NCBI RefSeq assembly: GCF_000737245.1
Contig: NZ_JPQU01000026.1
Location: 1-64,000 of the forward strand
Origin: Pseudomonas syringae
Lineage (GTDB): Bacteria; Pseudomonadota; Gammaproteobacteria; Pseudomonadales; Pseudomonadaceae
DNA: 64,000 nucleotides
Direction: 5' to 3'
Below are positions 1 to 8,318 of the stretch, in pieces; position 1 is the first letter of the stretch, and every line of letters begins with the position of its first letter. The notes below the pieces were generated by a model. It searched no databases and was not told the origin of the DNA. It was given only the letters and a program-made list of their open reading frames with translations. The position numbers were made by a program, and so were the translations under genes.

Positions 1-3
1 ATT

Positions 4-22
4 GGGCGAAATCATATCGCCC
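4..22. terminator. Short hairpin, possible terminator
   Basis: GGGCGA (4-9) pairs with TCGCCC (17-22) around a 7-nt loop, followed by TTAAG. It may end a gene that lies to the left of the window. There is no long T run, so the call is weak. Confidence 0.3.
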
Positions 23-53
23 TTAAGAGGTGTCCGGAATCATTAGGCCAGTT

Positions 54-68
54 CAAGCGCGCTCCTAC
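54..68. repeat. Solitary REP arm (truncated)
   Basis: CAAGCGCGCTCCTAC is the right arm of the common REP type found elsewhere in the window. No matching left arm is visible in bases 1-53. Its terminal CTA is the complement of the TAG stop of the carbonic anhydrase gene. Confidence 0.6.
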
Positions 69-622
69 AGGGGTTGCGGTGGCTGATCGAAACCCTCAGC
101 CAGGTGCAAATCCTTGAGCTTCACATAATTGGCGGCGCTGTACGGGAAGAAGGCGATTTCTTTCTCGGTCAACGCCCGAACCTGCTTCACCGGGCGGCCG
201 ACGTAGAGAAACCCGCTCTCCAGCGTCTTGCCCGGCGGCACCAGGCTGCCTGCGCCGATGATCACTTCGTCTTCAACCACCGCGCCGTCCATGATGGTGC
301 TGCCCATGCCGATCAGGATGCGATTGCCGATGCGGCAGCCGTGGAGCATGACTTTGTGGCCGATGGTCACGTCGTCGCCGATCAGCAACGGGAAGCCATC
401 AGGATTGAACGGCCCGGCATGGGTGATGTGCAACACGCTGCCATCCTGCACGCTGGTACGCGCGCCGATGCGGATGCGGTGCATGTCGCCGCGAATCACC
501 GTCAGCGGCCAGACCGAACTGTCGGCGCCAATTTCGACATCGCCAAGCACGACCGCCGAATAATCGACAAAGGCCCGTTCGCCAAGCATTGGAGTGTGGT
601 TCTGGAACGTGCGAATCGCCAC
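65..622 (-). CDS. Gamma-carbonic anhydrase family protein (YrdA-like hexapeptide repeat)
   Basis: Left-handed beta-helix protein of the gamma-carbonic anhydrase/YrdA family, 185 aa, cytosolic; members bind Zn or Fe and some hydrate CO2. Hexapeptide repeats run from about residue 25 to 140 (for example IGADSSV, IGDDVTIGH, IGMGSTI). The metal-binding histidines are likely H65 or H68, H89 and H94, spaced as in the family. I chose the GTG at 620-622 because AAGGAG lies 6 nt upstream and the homologous region starts there; an open frame continues upstream to 937 but overlaps prlC. The gene is divergent from prlC. The stop codon TAG belongs to a REP arm. Enzyme activity is inferred only from the family. 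Confidence 0.85.
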   Translation of the reverse strand: MAIRTFQNHTPMLGERAFVDYSAVVLGDVEIGADSSVWPLTVIRGDMHRIRIGARTSVQDGSVLHITHAGPFNPDGFPLLIGDDVTIGHKVMLHGCRIGNRILIGMGSTIMDGAVVEDEVIIGAGSLVPPGKTLESGFLYVGRPVKQVRALTEKEIAFFPYSAANYVKLKDLHLAEGFDQPPQPL

Positions 623-712
623 GATAGGCTCCTTCTTTGGCGTCGATAGCTGCGGACCGCGCCGATTGTAATTAAGATGCGTGGGTGTTTCTTCCAGCCA
701 AGGTGCAAAACC

Positions 713-2764
713 GTGAGCGCGAACAACCCTCTTCTGCAATCCTACGACCTGCCACCTTTTTCGGCGATTCGTGCCGAACATGTCAAACCTGCCATTGAAC
801 AGATTCTCGCCGACAACCGCGCAGCGATTGCCGAGATCCTCGCCAAGCAAGGCTCGCAGCCTACATGGGCCGGGCTTGTATTGGCGATGGACGAACTCAA
901 CGACCGCCTCGGCGCAGCCTGGAGCCCGGTCAGCCACCTGAACGCCGTGTGCAACAGCGCCGAGCTGCGTGAAGCCTACGAGTCGTGCCTGCCGGCATTG
1001 AGTGCTTACTCCACCGAAATGGGCCAGAACCGCGAACTGTTCCAGGCTTTCGAAGCGTTGGCCAACAGCCCGGAAGCCGCTGGTTTCGATGTGGCGCAGA
1101 AAACCATCCTTGAACAGTCACTGCGAGACTTCCGTCTGTCGGGCATCGACCTGCCGCCCGAGCAGCAGAAGCGTTACGCTGAAGTGCAAAGCAAGCTCTC
1201 GGAGCTGGGTAGCCAGTTTTCCAACCAGTTGCTCGATGCCACTCAAGCCTGGACCAAACTGGTAACTGACGAAGCGTCCCTGGCCGGTCTGACCGATTCT
1301 GCCAAGCAGCAAATGGCAGCTGCAGCCAAGGCCAAGGATCTGGAAGGCTTCCTGATCACTCTGGAATTCCCAAGCTACTACGCGGTGATGACCTACGCCG
1401 AAGACCGCGCCCTGCGTGAAGAAGTCTACGCAGCGTACTGCACCCGAGCGTCCGACCAAGGTCCGAACGCAGGCAAGAACGACAACGGTCCGGTGATGGA
1501 ACAAATCCTCGATTTGCGTCAGGAACTGGCCAGACTGTTGGGTTTTGCCAGCTTCTCCGAGCTGAGCCTGGCGACCAAGATGGCTGAGTCCAGCGATCAG
1601 GTGCTGACTTTCCTGCGCGATCTTGCCAAACGCAGCAAGCCGTTTGCGGCCCAGGATCTGCAACAGCTCAAGGCCTACGCCGCCGAACAAGGCTGCGCGG
1701 ACCTGCAAAGCTGGGACAGCGGCTTCTATGGCGAGAAACTCCGTGAGCAGCGCTACAGCGTTTCTCAGGAAGCTCTGCGCGCCTACTTCCCCATCGACAA
1801 AGTGCTGGGCGGCCTGTTTGCCATCGTTCAACGCCTGTATGGCATCGAAATCGCCGAGCAGAAAGGCTTCGATAGCTGGCACCCGGATGTGCGTCTGTTC
1901 GAAATCAAGGAAAACGGCCAACACGTCGGACGTTTCTTCTTCGACCTGTATGCCCGCGCCAACAAGCGTGGCGGTGCCTGGATGGACGGTGCCCGCGACC
2001 GTCGCCGCACTGCCGAAGGTCAGTTGCAAAGCCCGGTGGCGAACCTGGTCTGCAACTTCACCCCAGCCTCTCCTGGCCAGCCTGCACTGCTGACCCACGA
2101 CGAAGTGACCACGCTGTTCCACGAATTCGGCCATGGTCTGCATCACCTGCTGACCCGCGTCGAGCATGCTGGCGTGTCCGGCATCAACGGCGTGGCCTGG
2201 GATGCTGTGGAGCTGCCGAGCCAGTTCATGGAGAACTGGTGCTGGGAGCCGGAAGGCCTGGCGCTGATTTCCGGTCATTACCAAACCGGCGAAGCCCTGC
2301 CTCAGGATTTGCTGGAAAAAATGCTCGCGGCGAAGAACTTCCAGTCCGGGCTGATGATGGTCCGCCAGCTGGAATTCTCACTGTTCGATTTCGAACTGCA
2401 CGCCACTCACGGCGATGGCCGCAGCGTGGCGCAGGTACTCGAAGGCATTCGCGACGAAGTGTCGGTGATGCGTCCGCCCGCCTACAACCGCTTCCCGAAC
2501 AGCTTCGCGCATATCTTCGCTGGCGGTTATGCAGCGGGTTACTACAGCTACAAGTGGGCTGAAGTGCTGTCGGCCGATGCGTTCTCGAAGTTCGAAGAAG
2601 ACGGCGTGCTCAATGCCGAGACCGGCCGTGCCTTCCGCGAAGCGATCCTGGCACGCGGCGGCTCTCAGGCACCGATGGTGCTGTTCGTCGACTTCCGCGG
2701 ACGCGAGCCGTCGATTGACGCACTCTTGCGCCACAGTGGTCTGAGTGAGGAAGCGGCAGCATGA
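713..2764 (+). CDS. prlC: Oligopeptidase A (M3 zinc metallopeptidase)
   Basis: Cytosolic M3-family endopeptidase that degrades oligopeptides and cleaved signal peptides, 683 aa, the usual length. The zinc motif HEFGH is at residues 470-474 (TLFHEFGHGLHHLL), with the downstream glutamate expected near WDAVELPSQFMENW. The first in-frame ATG is at 677, but homology begins at VSANNPLLQSYDLPPF, which uses the GTG at 713 with AAGGTG 7 nt upstream, so I take that start. The stop overlaps the next gene by 4 nt (ATGA), so the two are co-translated. Confidence 0.95.
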   Translation: MSANNPLLQSYDLPPFSAIRAEHVKPAIEQILADNRAAIAEILAKQGSQPTWAGLVLAMDELNDRLGAAWSPVSHLNAVCNSAELREAYESCLPALSAYSTEMGQNRELFQAFEALANSPEAAGFDVAQKTILEQSLRDFRLSGIDLPPEQQKRYAEVQSKLSELGSQFSNQLLDATQAWTKLVTDEASLAGLTDSAKQQMAAAAKAKDLEGFLITLEFPSYYAVMTYAEDRALREEVYAAYCTRASDQGPNAGKNDNGPVMEQILDLRQELARLLGFASFSELSLATKMAESSDQVLTFLRDLAKRSKPFAAQDLQQLKAYAAEQGCADLQSWDSGFYGEKLREQRYSVSQEALRAYFPIDKVLGGLFAIVQRLYGIEIAEQKGFDSWHPDVRLFEIKENGQHVGRFFFDLYARANKRGGAWMDGARDRRRTAEGQLQSPVANLVCNFTPASPGQPALLTHDEVTTLFHEFGHGLHHLLTRVEHAGVSGINGVAWDAVELPSQFMENWCWEPEGLALISGHYQTGEALPQDLLEKMLAAKNFQSGLMMVRQLEFSLFDFELHATHGDGRSVAQVLEGIRDEVSVMRPPAYNRFPNSFAHIFAGGYAAGYYSYKWAEVLSADAFSKFEEDGVLNAETGRAFREAILARGGSQAPMVLFVDFRGREPSIDALLRHSGLSEEAAA

Positions 2765-3048
2765 CCGATACGCCGGTAGTCATTACCAAGAAGCGCTTCA
2801 TCGCCGGGGCTGTCTGCCCGGCGTGCAGCGAGCCGGACAAACTCATGATGTGGAGCGAAAACGACGTTCCCCATCGTGAGTGCGTGGGTTGCGGCTATAG
2901 CGACACCCTCAACGAGCAGGGCAACTCGGTGCCGAGCGAGCTGGGCACGCGAGTCAACAAGATCGCGGTCAAAGCCATCGATCCTAAGGTGCAGGGTGTG
3001 CAGTTTTTCCCGAACCCGAAGCTCAAAAAGCCGGTTGATCCGAGTTGA
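2761..3048 (+). CDS. YheV-like zinc-ribbon protein
   Basis: Small (95 aa) putative metal-binding protein of the YheV type. Two CxxC pairs, C19/C22 (CPAC) and C41/C44 (CVGC), would make a zinc ribbon in the N-terminal half; the rest is polar, with a lysine/proline-rich end (PNPKLKKPVDPS). It overlaps prlC by 4 nt and sits at the end of that two-gene operon, just before a REP doublet that may end or stabilise the message. The biochemical role is unknown. Confidence 0.85.
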   Translation: MTDTPVVITKKRFIAGAVCPACSEPDKLMMWSENDVPHRECVGCGYSDTLNEQGNSVPSELGTRVNKIAVKAIDPKVQGVQFFPNPKLKKPVDPS

Positions 3049-3072
3049 TCTGACCGGGCACAGATGAACCCT

Positions 3073-3162
3073 GTGGGAGCGAGCTTGCTCGCGAAGACGA
3101 TGTGTCAGGCGGCGAATACCGGTTTGATGTACCGCCCTCTTCGCGAGCAAGCTCGCTCCCAC
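3073..3162. repeat. REP doublet (type GCTTGCTCGCGA)
   Basis: Left arm GTGGGAGCGAGCTTGCTCGCGA is mirrored by the right arm TTCGCGAGCAAGCTCGCTCCCAC, about 45 nt apart. Such inverted REP pairs (REPINs) are mobilised by RAYT transposases encoded elsewhere. This one lies between yheV and the LexA-controlled gene. Confidence 0.9.
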
Positions 3163-3220
3163 GGGTTTTGCGTCACTCCTTCCATCGGGGTGGCTAGAGA
3201 TGTAAGTGGTTTCTCCTGTA

Positions 3221-3236
3221 CTGTATGCACATACAG
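3221..3236 (+). promoter_or_regulatory. LexA (SOS) box
   Basis: CTGTATGCACATACAG matches the LexA operator pattern CTGT-N8-ACAG exactly and is nearly palindromic. It lies 17 nt before the ATG of the radical SAM gene and about 5 nt before its AGGAG, so bound LexA would cover the transcription start region. The homologous gene in P. aeruginosa (PA0069) is, as I recall, a reported LexA target. Confidence 0.85.
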
Positions 3237-3253
3237 CTAAAGGAGAAAACCCC

Positions 3254-4312
3254 ATGTCCCTGATTTTCCCGCCTCGCGGTCGGGGCACGGCCAGTAATCC
3301 TCATAATCGTTTTGCCCCCGCCCGTTCGGTGGCCGAGGACGACGGCTGGTATCAGGAAGTGCCACTGACTCAAGGCACGCAGGTCACCACCGAGACCGCC
3401 AAGAGCATCATTACCCGCAATAGCTCTCCAGACATCCCCTTCGACCGATCGATCAACCCCTATCGCGGTTGCGAACACGGCTGTATCTACTGTTATGCAC
3501 GCCCTAGCCATGCCTATTGGGACATGTCGCCGGGCCTGGATTTCGAGACGAAACTGATCGCCAAAACCAACGCCGCCGCAGTGCTGGAGCAGCAGCTGTC
3601 CAAACTCGGGTATCGCTGCGCGCCGATCACTTTGGGAGCCAACACCGATCCGTATCAGCCTATCGAGCGCGAATACAAAATCACCCGGGCTGTACTGGAA
3701 GTCCTGCTGCGTTATCGCCATCCGGTGACGATCATCACCAAAGGGTCGTTGATCCTGCGCGATCTCGATCTGCTGGCCGAGCTGGCGAAACAGAACCTGA
3801 TTTCGGTGTTCATCAGCTTGACCACGCTGGACGACGAACTCAAACGCATCCTCGAACCACGGGCCGCAGCGCCCAAGGCAAGGCTGCGGGCGATCCGGGT
3901 GATGCGCGATGCGGGGATTCCAGTGGGCGTGTTGTGTGCGCCAATGATCCCGATGATCAACGATATGGAGCTGGAAGCGCTGCTCGCTGAGGCCAAGTCG
4001 GCCGGGGCGCTGAGTGCCAGCTACGTCATGTTACGTCTGCCGCTGGAGGTCGCGCCGCTGTTTGAGGAATGGTTGCAGGCGCACTACCCGCAACGGGCCG
4101 AGCATGTAATGAGCCTGGTCAGGCAGGTGCGTGGCGGGGAGATCTACGACAGCCGTTTTGGCGTGCGCATGCGCGGTGAAGGCCCGTTTGCTGACCTGTT
4201 GGCGCAGCGCTACGGGATGGCGATCAAGCGTCTGGGGCTGAACCAGCGGGAAAGCTTCAACCTGGACTGCGAAGCGTTCTGCCCACCGGGTGGGCAGATG
4301 TCGTTGTTGTGA
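3254..4312 (+). CDS. PA0069-family radical SAM protein, SOS-controlled
   Basis: Radical S-adenosylmethionine enzyme of the SplB-like/PA0069 family, 352 aa. The iron-sulfur cluster motif is C73-x3-C77-x2-C80 in GCEHGCIYCYARP, followed by a TIM-barrel-like region (GANTDPYQP, VTIITKG). I chose the ATG at 3254 because AGGAGA lies 8 nt upstream; in-frame starts further up would run through the operator. The LexA box suggests a role in DNA damage, and relatives resemble spore photoproduct lyase. The substrate is not known. It is monocistronic and bounded by REP elements on both sides. Confidence 0.88.
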   Translation: MSLIFPPRGRGTASNPHNRFAPARSVAEDDGWYQEVPLTQGTQVTTETAKSIITRNSSPDIPFDRSINPYRGCEHGCIYCYARPSHAYWDMSPGLDFETKLIAKTNAAAVLEQQLSKLGYRCAPITLGANTDPYQPIEREYKITRAVLEVLLRYRHPVTIITKGSLILRDLDLLAELAKQNLISVFISLTTLDDELKRILEPRAAAPKARLRAIRVMRDAGIPVGVLCAPMIPMINDMELEALLAEAKSAGALSASYVMLRLPLEVAPLFEEWLQAHYPQRAEHVMSLVRQVRGGEIYDSRFGVRMRGEGPFADLLAQRYGMAIKRLGLNQRESFNLDCEAFCPPGGQMSLL

Positions 4313-4331
4313 GGCGCGACGCGGAACCCCT

Positions 4332-4414
4332 GTGGGAGCGGTGCTTGCCCGCGATACATGAGACACGGCCAGAAGATATACCGCGTCATCGTTTATCGCG
4401 GGCAAGCACCCCAC
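4332..4414. repeat. REP doublet (type GCTTGCCCGCGAT)
   Basis: Left arm GTGGGAGCGGTGCTTGCCCG; right arm ATCGCGGGCAAGCACCCCAC, which has lost three bases (GCT). First part of a composite repeat that also includes the second-family element at 4441. Confidence 0.9.
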
Positions 4415-4440
4415 AGGAGTGATCTCAATATTGGCGCGAC

Positions 4441-4551
4441 GACGTGGGACCGGCTTTAGCCGGGAAGAGGCCAGTACATCCATCCGATATTTATCCCCTG
4501 AAATGCCGCCTTCCCGGCTAAAACGGAACGCCGCCCGGCCGCTCCCACGTC
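4441..4551. repeat. Second-family REP doublet (GTGGGACCGGCTTTAGCC)
   Basis: Left arm GACGTGGGACCGGCTTTAGC, right arm beginning CTTCCCGGCTAAA. The outer part of the right arm is altered (ACGGAACGCCGCCCGGCCGC replaces GCCGGT), so the hairpin is imperfect compared with the other five copies. A tail CACATCCGCTTGCGAGTAAA follows, up to about 4591. The gap 4313-4635 holds nothing else recognisable. Confidence 0.85.
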
Positions 4552-4635
4552 GTCACATCCGCTTGCGAGTAAACATAGAATCTCCCACAGGATCCGGCTC
4601 CCACAATATTCAGTCCAGGTCCAGGCCGACAGCGC

Positions 4636-5988
4636 CTATGCCTTGCGCGTCTTAACCCAATAAGCCACACCCAGCGCAATCATCCACACCGGGATCAGGA
4701 ACACCGAAAGGGAGATGCCTGGCGTGTAATACATCACACCCAGAATCCCCAGCAGGAATACCAGGCAAACGTAGTTGGTCAGTGGATAGCCCCAGCTTTG
4801 ATACTGAGTCACCTGGCCCGCTTCGCGCTTGGCCTTGCGGAACTTCAAGTGAGTGATGCTGATGATGATCCAGTTCAACACCAGCGCCGACACCACCAGC
4901 GCCATCAGCAATTCAAACGCTTTGGCGGGCATGACGTAGTTGATCAGCACGCACAACCCGGTCGCGGTGGCCGATACGCCAAGAGCCAGCAGCGGCACGC
5001 CACGGCGGTTGACCTTAAGCAGCGCTTTCGGCGCATTGCCTTGCATCGCCAGGCCGAACAACATGCGGCTGTTGCTGTAAACGCAGCTGTTATAGACCGA
5101 CAGGGCAGCAGTCAGCACCACGATGTTGAGGATGGTCGCCACCACGTTGCTGTCCAGCGCGTGGAAAATCAGCACGAACGGGCTGCCGCCGGTCACGACT
5201 TTCTGCCACGGATACAGCGAAAGCAGGATGCCGAGTGCGCCGACGTAGAAAATCAGAATCCGGTAGATAACCTGATTGGTTGCCTTGGGAATGCTGCGCG
5301 TTGGATCTTCCGCTTCTGCGGCGGTGATACCCACCAGCTCCAGGCCGCCGAAAGAAAACATGATAAAGGCCATGGCCATGACCAGCCCGCTGATGCCGTT
5401 AGGGAAGAACCCGCCGTATTGCCAGAGGTTGGCCACGCTGGCGTCAGGACCGCCGGTGCCGCTGGCCAGCAGCCAGCCGCCAAAGCCAATCATGCTGACG
5501 ATGGCAACGATCTTGATCATGGAGAACCAGAATTCCATCTCGCCGAAGATCTTCACGCTGGTCAGGTTGATCAGGTTGATGGCAACAAAGAAGATCGCGG
5601 CAGATACCCAGGTCGGCGTTTCCGGCCACCAGTACTGCACGTACTGACCTACAGCCGTCAGTTCCGCCATGCCCACCAGCACGTAAAGCACCCAGTAATT
5701 CCAGCCAGACATGAAGCCCGCGAACGGGCCCCAGTAGCGATTGGCGAAATGGCTGAACGTACCGGCCACGGGCTCTTCAACCACCATTTCGCCGAGCTGG
5801 CGCATGATGAAGAAAGCGATTGCTCCGGCGATGGCGTAACCCAGGATGACTGACGGACCAGCCATGTTGATGGTGTGGGCAATGCCCAGGAAAAGCCCGG
5901 TACCAATGGCGCCACCCAGGGCGATCAGCTGGATATGCCGATTCTTGAGCCCCCGATGCAGCTGAGTAGCGGAGTTTTGTTCGTTCAT
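4636..5988 (-). CDS. aroP: Aromatic amino acid permease, AroP-like (APC superfamily)
   Basis: Inner-membrane proton symporter of the amino acid transporter (AAT) family, 450 aa with about 12 membrane segments. It closely resembles E. coli AroP along its whole length, including LIALGGAIGTGLFLG (residues 21-35), GEMVVEEPVAGTFSHFA, FSFGGLELVGITAAEAEDP and AALSVYNSCVYSNSRMLFGL. I chose the ATG at 5988 (MNEQNSATQL), preceded by AGGACC; the frame stays open to 6087 without homology. It is divergent from an Lrp-type regulator and close to an aromatic aminotransferase, which fits uptake and use of Phe/Tyr/Trp. PheP- or CycA-like specificity cannot be excluded. Confidence 0.85.
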   Translation of the reverse strand: MNEQNSATQLHRGLKNRHIQLIALGGAIGTGLFLGIAHTINMAGPSVILGYAIAGAIAFFIMRQLGEMVVEEPVAGTFSHFANRYWGPFAGFMSGWNYWVLYVLVGMAELTAVGQYVQYWWPETPTWVSAAIFFVAINLINLTSVKIFGEMEFWFSMIKIVAIVSMIGFGGWLLASGTGGPDASVANLWQYGGFFPNGISGLVMAMAFIMFSFGGLELVGITAAEAEDPTRSIPKATNQVIYRILIFYVGALGILLSLYPWQKVVTGGSPFVLIFHALDSNVVATILNIVVLTAALSVYNSCVYSNSRMLFGLAMQGNAPKALLKVNRRGVPLLALGVSATATGLCVLINYVMPAKAFELLMALVVSALVLNWIIISITHLKFRKAKREAGQVTQYQSWGYPLTNYVCLVFLLGILGVMYYTPGISLSVFLIPVWMIALGVAYWVKTRKA

Positions 5989-6048
5989 GAAAGGTCCTGA
6001 TCCAAGTGAGGATACCGAAAACAAGTAAGCCGCCAATGCGTGCCGTGA

Positions 6049-6089
6049 ACGTGGCTTTTGCAAGTCAGTGGGCAAATCAAATGCCACGT
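6049..6089. promoter_or_regulatory. 12-bp inverted repeat between aroP and the Lrp-type gene
   Basis: ACGTGGCTTTTG (6049-6060) and CAAATGCCACGT (6078-6089) form an inverted repeat with one mismatch and a 17-nt gap, centres 29 bp apart (nearly three helical turns). It sits in the divergent promoter region, so it is a candidate operator for the adjacent Lrp/AsnC protein. Binding is inferred. Confidence 0.4.
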
Positions 6090-6215
6090 GTCAGCCGACT
6101 GGTTTTTCATGCGCAGCAAAAAGAGCAGGCAGGCTACCCGCCATTGGCCAAGCGTCAAGCAGAAACTGATAGGCTCTGCGCCCGAAGCCCTTGAATTCCG
6201 ACGGATCCCTCAGCC

Positions 6216-6680
6216 ATGAAAGTCAATGAGATCGACGATTTTGATTTGAAAATCCTGACGCTGTTGCAGGCCAACGGGCGCCTGACCAACCAGGAACTCA
6301 GCGACCTTATCGGCTTGTCCGCCTCGCAATGTTCACGTCGCCGCATAGGCCTTGAACAGGCTCAATTGATCCTTGGCTACCACGCCCGACTAGCGCCGCA
6401 GGCTATGAATCTTGAGGTGGTGGCGATGGTTGAGGTCAAGTTGATCAGCCATCGCCCGGAGCATTCCGAAGGCTTCCAGGCGTTCATCGGCAATGAACCG
6501 GCAATCATCGATGCCTACAAAACCACGGGTGACGCTGACTACAACCTCAAGGCCGCCGTTGCCGATCTGGCCAGCCTGAATCAGCTGATGGGAAAAATTT
6601 CTGCGACAAACTGTGTTTCGTACCTCAAGACGTCCGTCGTCTTAGAGCGGCTTAAAGAAAACAGCATCGCGACGACATGA
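6216..6680 (+). CDS. Lrp/AsnC-family transcriptional regulator
   Basis: 154-aa regulator with an N-terminal winged helix-turn-helix (about residues 7-58; FDLKILTLLQANGRLTNQEL then IGLSASQCSRR) and a C-terminal RAM/ligand domain (about residues 66-145; VEVKL, then KTTGDADYNL). This family binds amino acids and controls their metabolism as dimers or octamers. Position between a divergent aroP-like permease and an aromatic aminotransferase suggests it controls both in response to an aromatic amino acid. The ligand is an inference. Confidence 0.88.
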   Translation: MKVNEIDDFDLKILTLLQANGRLTNQELSDLIGLSASQCSRRRIGLEQAQLILGYHARLAPQAMNLEVVAMVEVKLISHRPEHSEGFQAFIGNEPAIIDAYKTTGDADYNLKAAVADLASLNQLMGKISATNCVSYLKTSVVLERLKENSIATT

Positions 6681-6893
6681 GCTTTTGCGCGGAATTGGTC
6701 CGGTTTTGGTGAGTGCGGTGCGAGAGTGGCGCGAAATATCATTAAAATATGCATGATTTGCGCATTTAGTCCGCTTCGACTGCGCACTTATTCTGCTTTG
6801 TGTAGGATGCGTGCTCTTTATGTGAGTCATTGACGACCCTGGTACTCCCTCGGTGTCATGTTCCACCTCTTTTTCTCAGGAGTTGTCAGCCAA

Positions 6894-8093
6894 ATGTTTG
6901 CCCACGTTGAGTCTTATGGTGGTGATCCGATTCTGTCGTTGATGGATGCGTTTCACAAAGATCCGAATGCAGCCAAGGTCAACCTCAGTATCGGTCTGTA
7001 CTACGACGCGCAAGGGCGAATTCCGCGTCTGGCTTCGGCAGTTGAAGCTCAGCGTCAGTTGCTCGAAGGGCCGCAGGGCCCTTGTGTCTATCTGCCGATG
7101 GAAGGCCTGGACAGCTATCGTCGGGGCGTTCAGGAGCTGCTTTTTGGCGCACAGCATCCTGTGTTGCTGGCTGGACGTATCGCCACCATCCAGACAGTGG
7201 GCGGCTCGGGTGCCTTGAAAGTCGGTGCGGACTTCCTGAAGTCGGCGTATCCCGATTCGCAGGTCTGGGTCAGTGATCCGACGTGGGAAAACCACCATGC
7301 ACTGTTCGGCGGCGCGGGCTTCAAGGTCAACACCTACCCGTACTTTGATGCAGCCACTGGCGGCGTGAACTTCGAAGGCATGCTTGGCGCACTGCAAACG
7401 CTGCCCGCGCACAGCATCGTTCTGCTGCATCCGTGCTGCCACAACCCGACTGGCGCGGACTTGTCCGTCGCGCAGTGGGACCAGCTGATCCCGCTGATCG
7501 CCGAGCGTCAGTTGATCCCGTTCCTGGACACCGCCTATCAAGGTTTCGGCGAAGGCATGGAGCGTGATGCCTACGCGATCCGCGCCATGACCGATGCTGG
7601 CTTGACGGTGCTGGTCAGCAACTCGTTCTCGAAGATTTTCTCCCTGTATGGCGAGCGCGTAGGTGGCCTGTCGGTTGTCTGCCCGGATGCCGGCATGGCG
7701 GACAAAGTGCTGGGGCAACTCAAAGCGACGGTTCGCCGCAACTACTCCAGCCCACCGAAACATGGCGCGTTGGTGGTCTCAGCAGTGCTCAACGATCCGC
7801 AATTGCGCAACCAATGGCTGGCCGAAGTCGAGGCCATGCGTCTGCGGATAATCGATATGCGCCAACAGTTGGTCGCGGCTCTCAAGGTAAAAATGCCGCA
7901 GCGCGACTTCAGTTACATCCTGCGCCAGAGCGGAATGTTCAGTTACACCGGTTTCAGTAGTGCTCAGGTCGACCGTCTGAGGAGCGAACACGCCGTTTAT
8001 CTGATCAGCAGCGGCCGGGTGTGCATGGCTGGCTTGAATGAGCAGAATCTCGGTAAAGTTGTTGATGCTTTCGCCAGTGTTTGCGAAGGCTGA
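6894..8093 (+). CDS. Aromatic amino acid aminotransferase (class I, PLP)
   Basis: 399-aa cytosolic PLP enzyme of the aspartate/aromatic aminotransferase family (TyrB/PhhC type). Visible signature parts are the PLP lysine K247 in [17 protein letters not shown]184 in HNPTG, the DTAYQGFG segment and the C-terminal [10 protein letters not shown] with the carboxylate-binding arginine. It transfers the amino group of Tyr/Phe/Trp (or Asp) to 2-oxoglutarate. Homology starts at [12 protein letters not shown], so the ATG at 6894 is used, with AGGAG 11 nt upstream; the ATG at 6858 would add 12 unlikely residues. Aspartate versus aromatic preference cannot be fixed by sequence alone. Confidence 0.88.
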   Translation: MFAHVESYGGDPILSLMDAFHKDPNAAKVNLSIGLYYDAQGRIPRLASAVEAQRQLLEGPQGPCVYLPMEGLDSYRRGVQELLFGAQHPVLLAGRIATIQTVGGSGALKVGADFLKSAYPDSQVWVSDPTWENHHALFGGAGFKVNTYPYFDAATGGVNFEGMLGALQTLPAHSIVLLHPCCHNPTGADLSVAQWDQLIPLIAERQLIPFLDTAYQGFGEGMERDAYAIRAMTDAGLTVLVSNSFSKIFSLYGERVGGLSVVCPDAGMADKVLGQLKATVRRNYSSPPKHGALVVSAVLNDPQLRNQWLAEVEAMRLRIIDMRQQLVAALKVKMPQRDFSYILRQSGMFSYTGFSSAQVDRLRSEHAVYLISSGRVCMAGLNEQNLGKVVDAFASVCEG

Positions 8094-8109
8094 GGCATCG
8101 TAATGCAGT

Positions 8110-8162
8110 CGGCGCTGGCTATAGGCTACCAGCGCCGTCTGGCTGGAAGGCCCGTCCCAGAC
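8110..8162 (+). terminator. Two adjacent hairpins after the aminotransferase gene
   Basis: GGCGCTGG (8111-8118) pairs with CCAGCGCC (8129-8136), directly followed by GTCTGG (8137-8142) pairing with CCAGAC (8157-8162). There is no proper T run, so termination is plausible but not certain. The rest of 8094-8318 shows nothing recognisable apart from the next ribosome binding site. Confidence 0.45.
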
Positions 8163-8318
8163 GGCTACATTCAGTTTCAGTTAAGTTTTGACGGTTAGCC
8201 TGCAAATCTGCGTGACCCCGTTGGGCGCTGACAAATGGATTTGTTGTGCGATGCCTGTAGTACGGATTTTCATCGGGTAGCGGTAAAAATCCACATCAAT
8301 CCGTCAAGAGGATGAGAC

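Noticed and set aside
1118..2284. Long open frame on the minus strand opposite prlC.
   Set aside because: It is antisense to a full-length, well-conserved gene and has no homology; long shadow frames are normal at this GC content. The same holds for frames opposite aroP, SulP, polA, gltP and argH.
4441..4551. Possible insertion sequence end or transposon remnant.
   Set aside because: The element is one of six copies of a short REP family; no transposase fragment or target duplication is visible.
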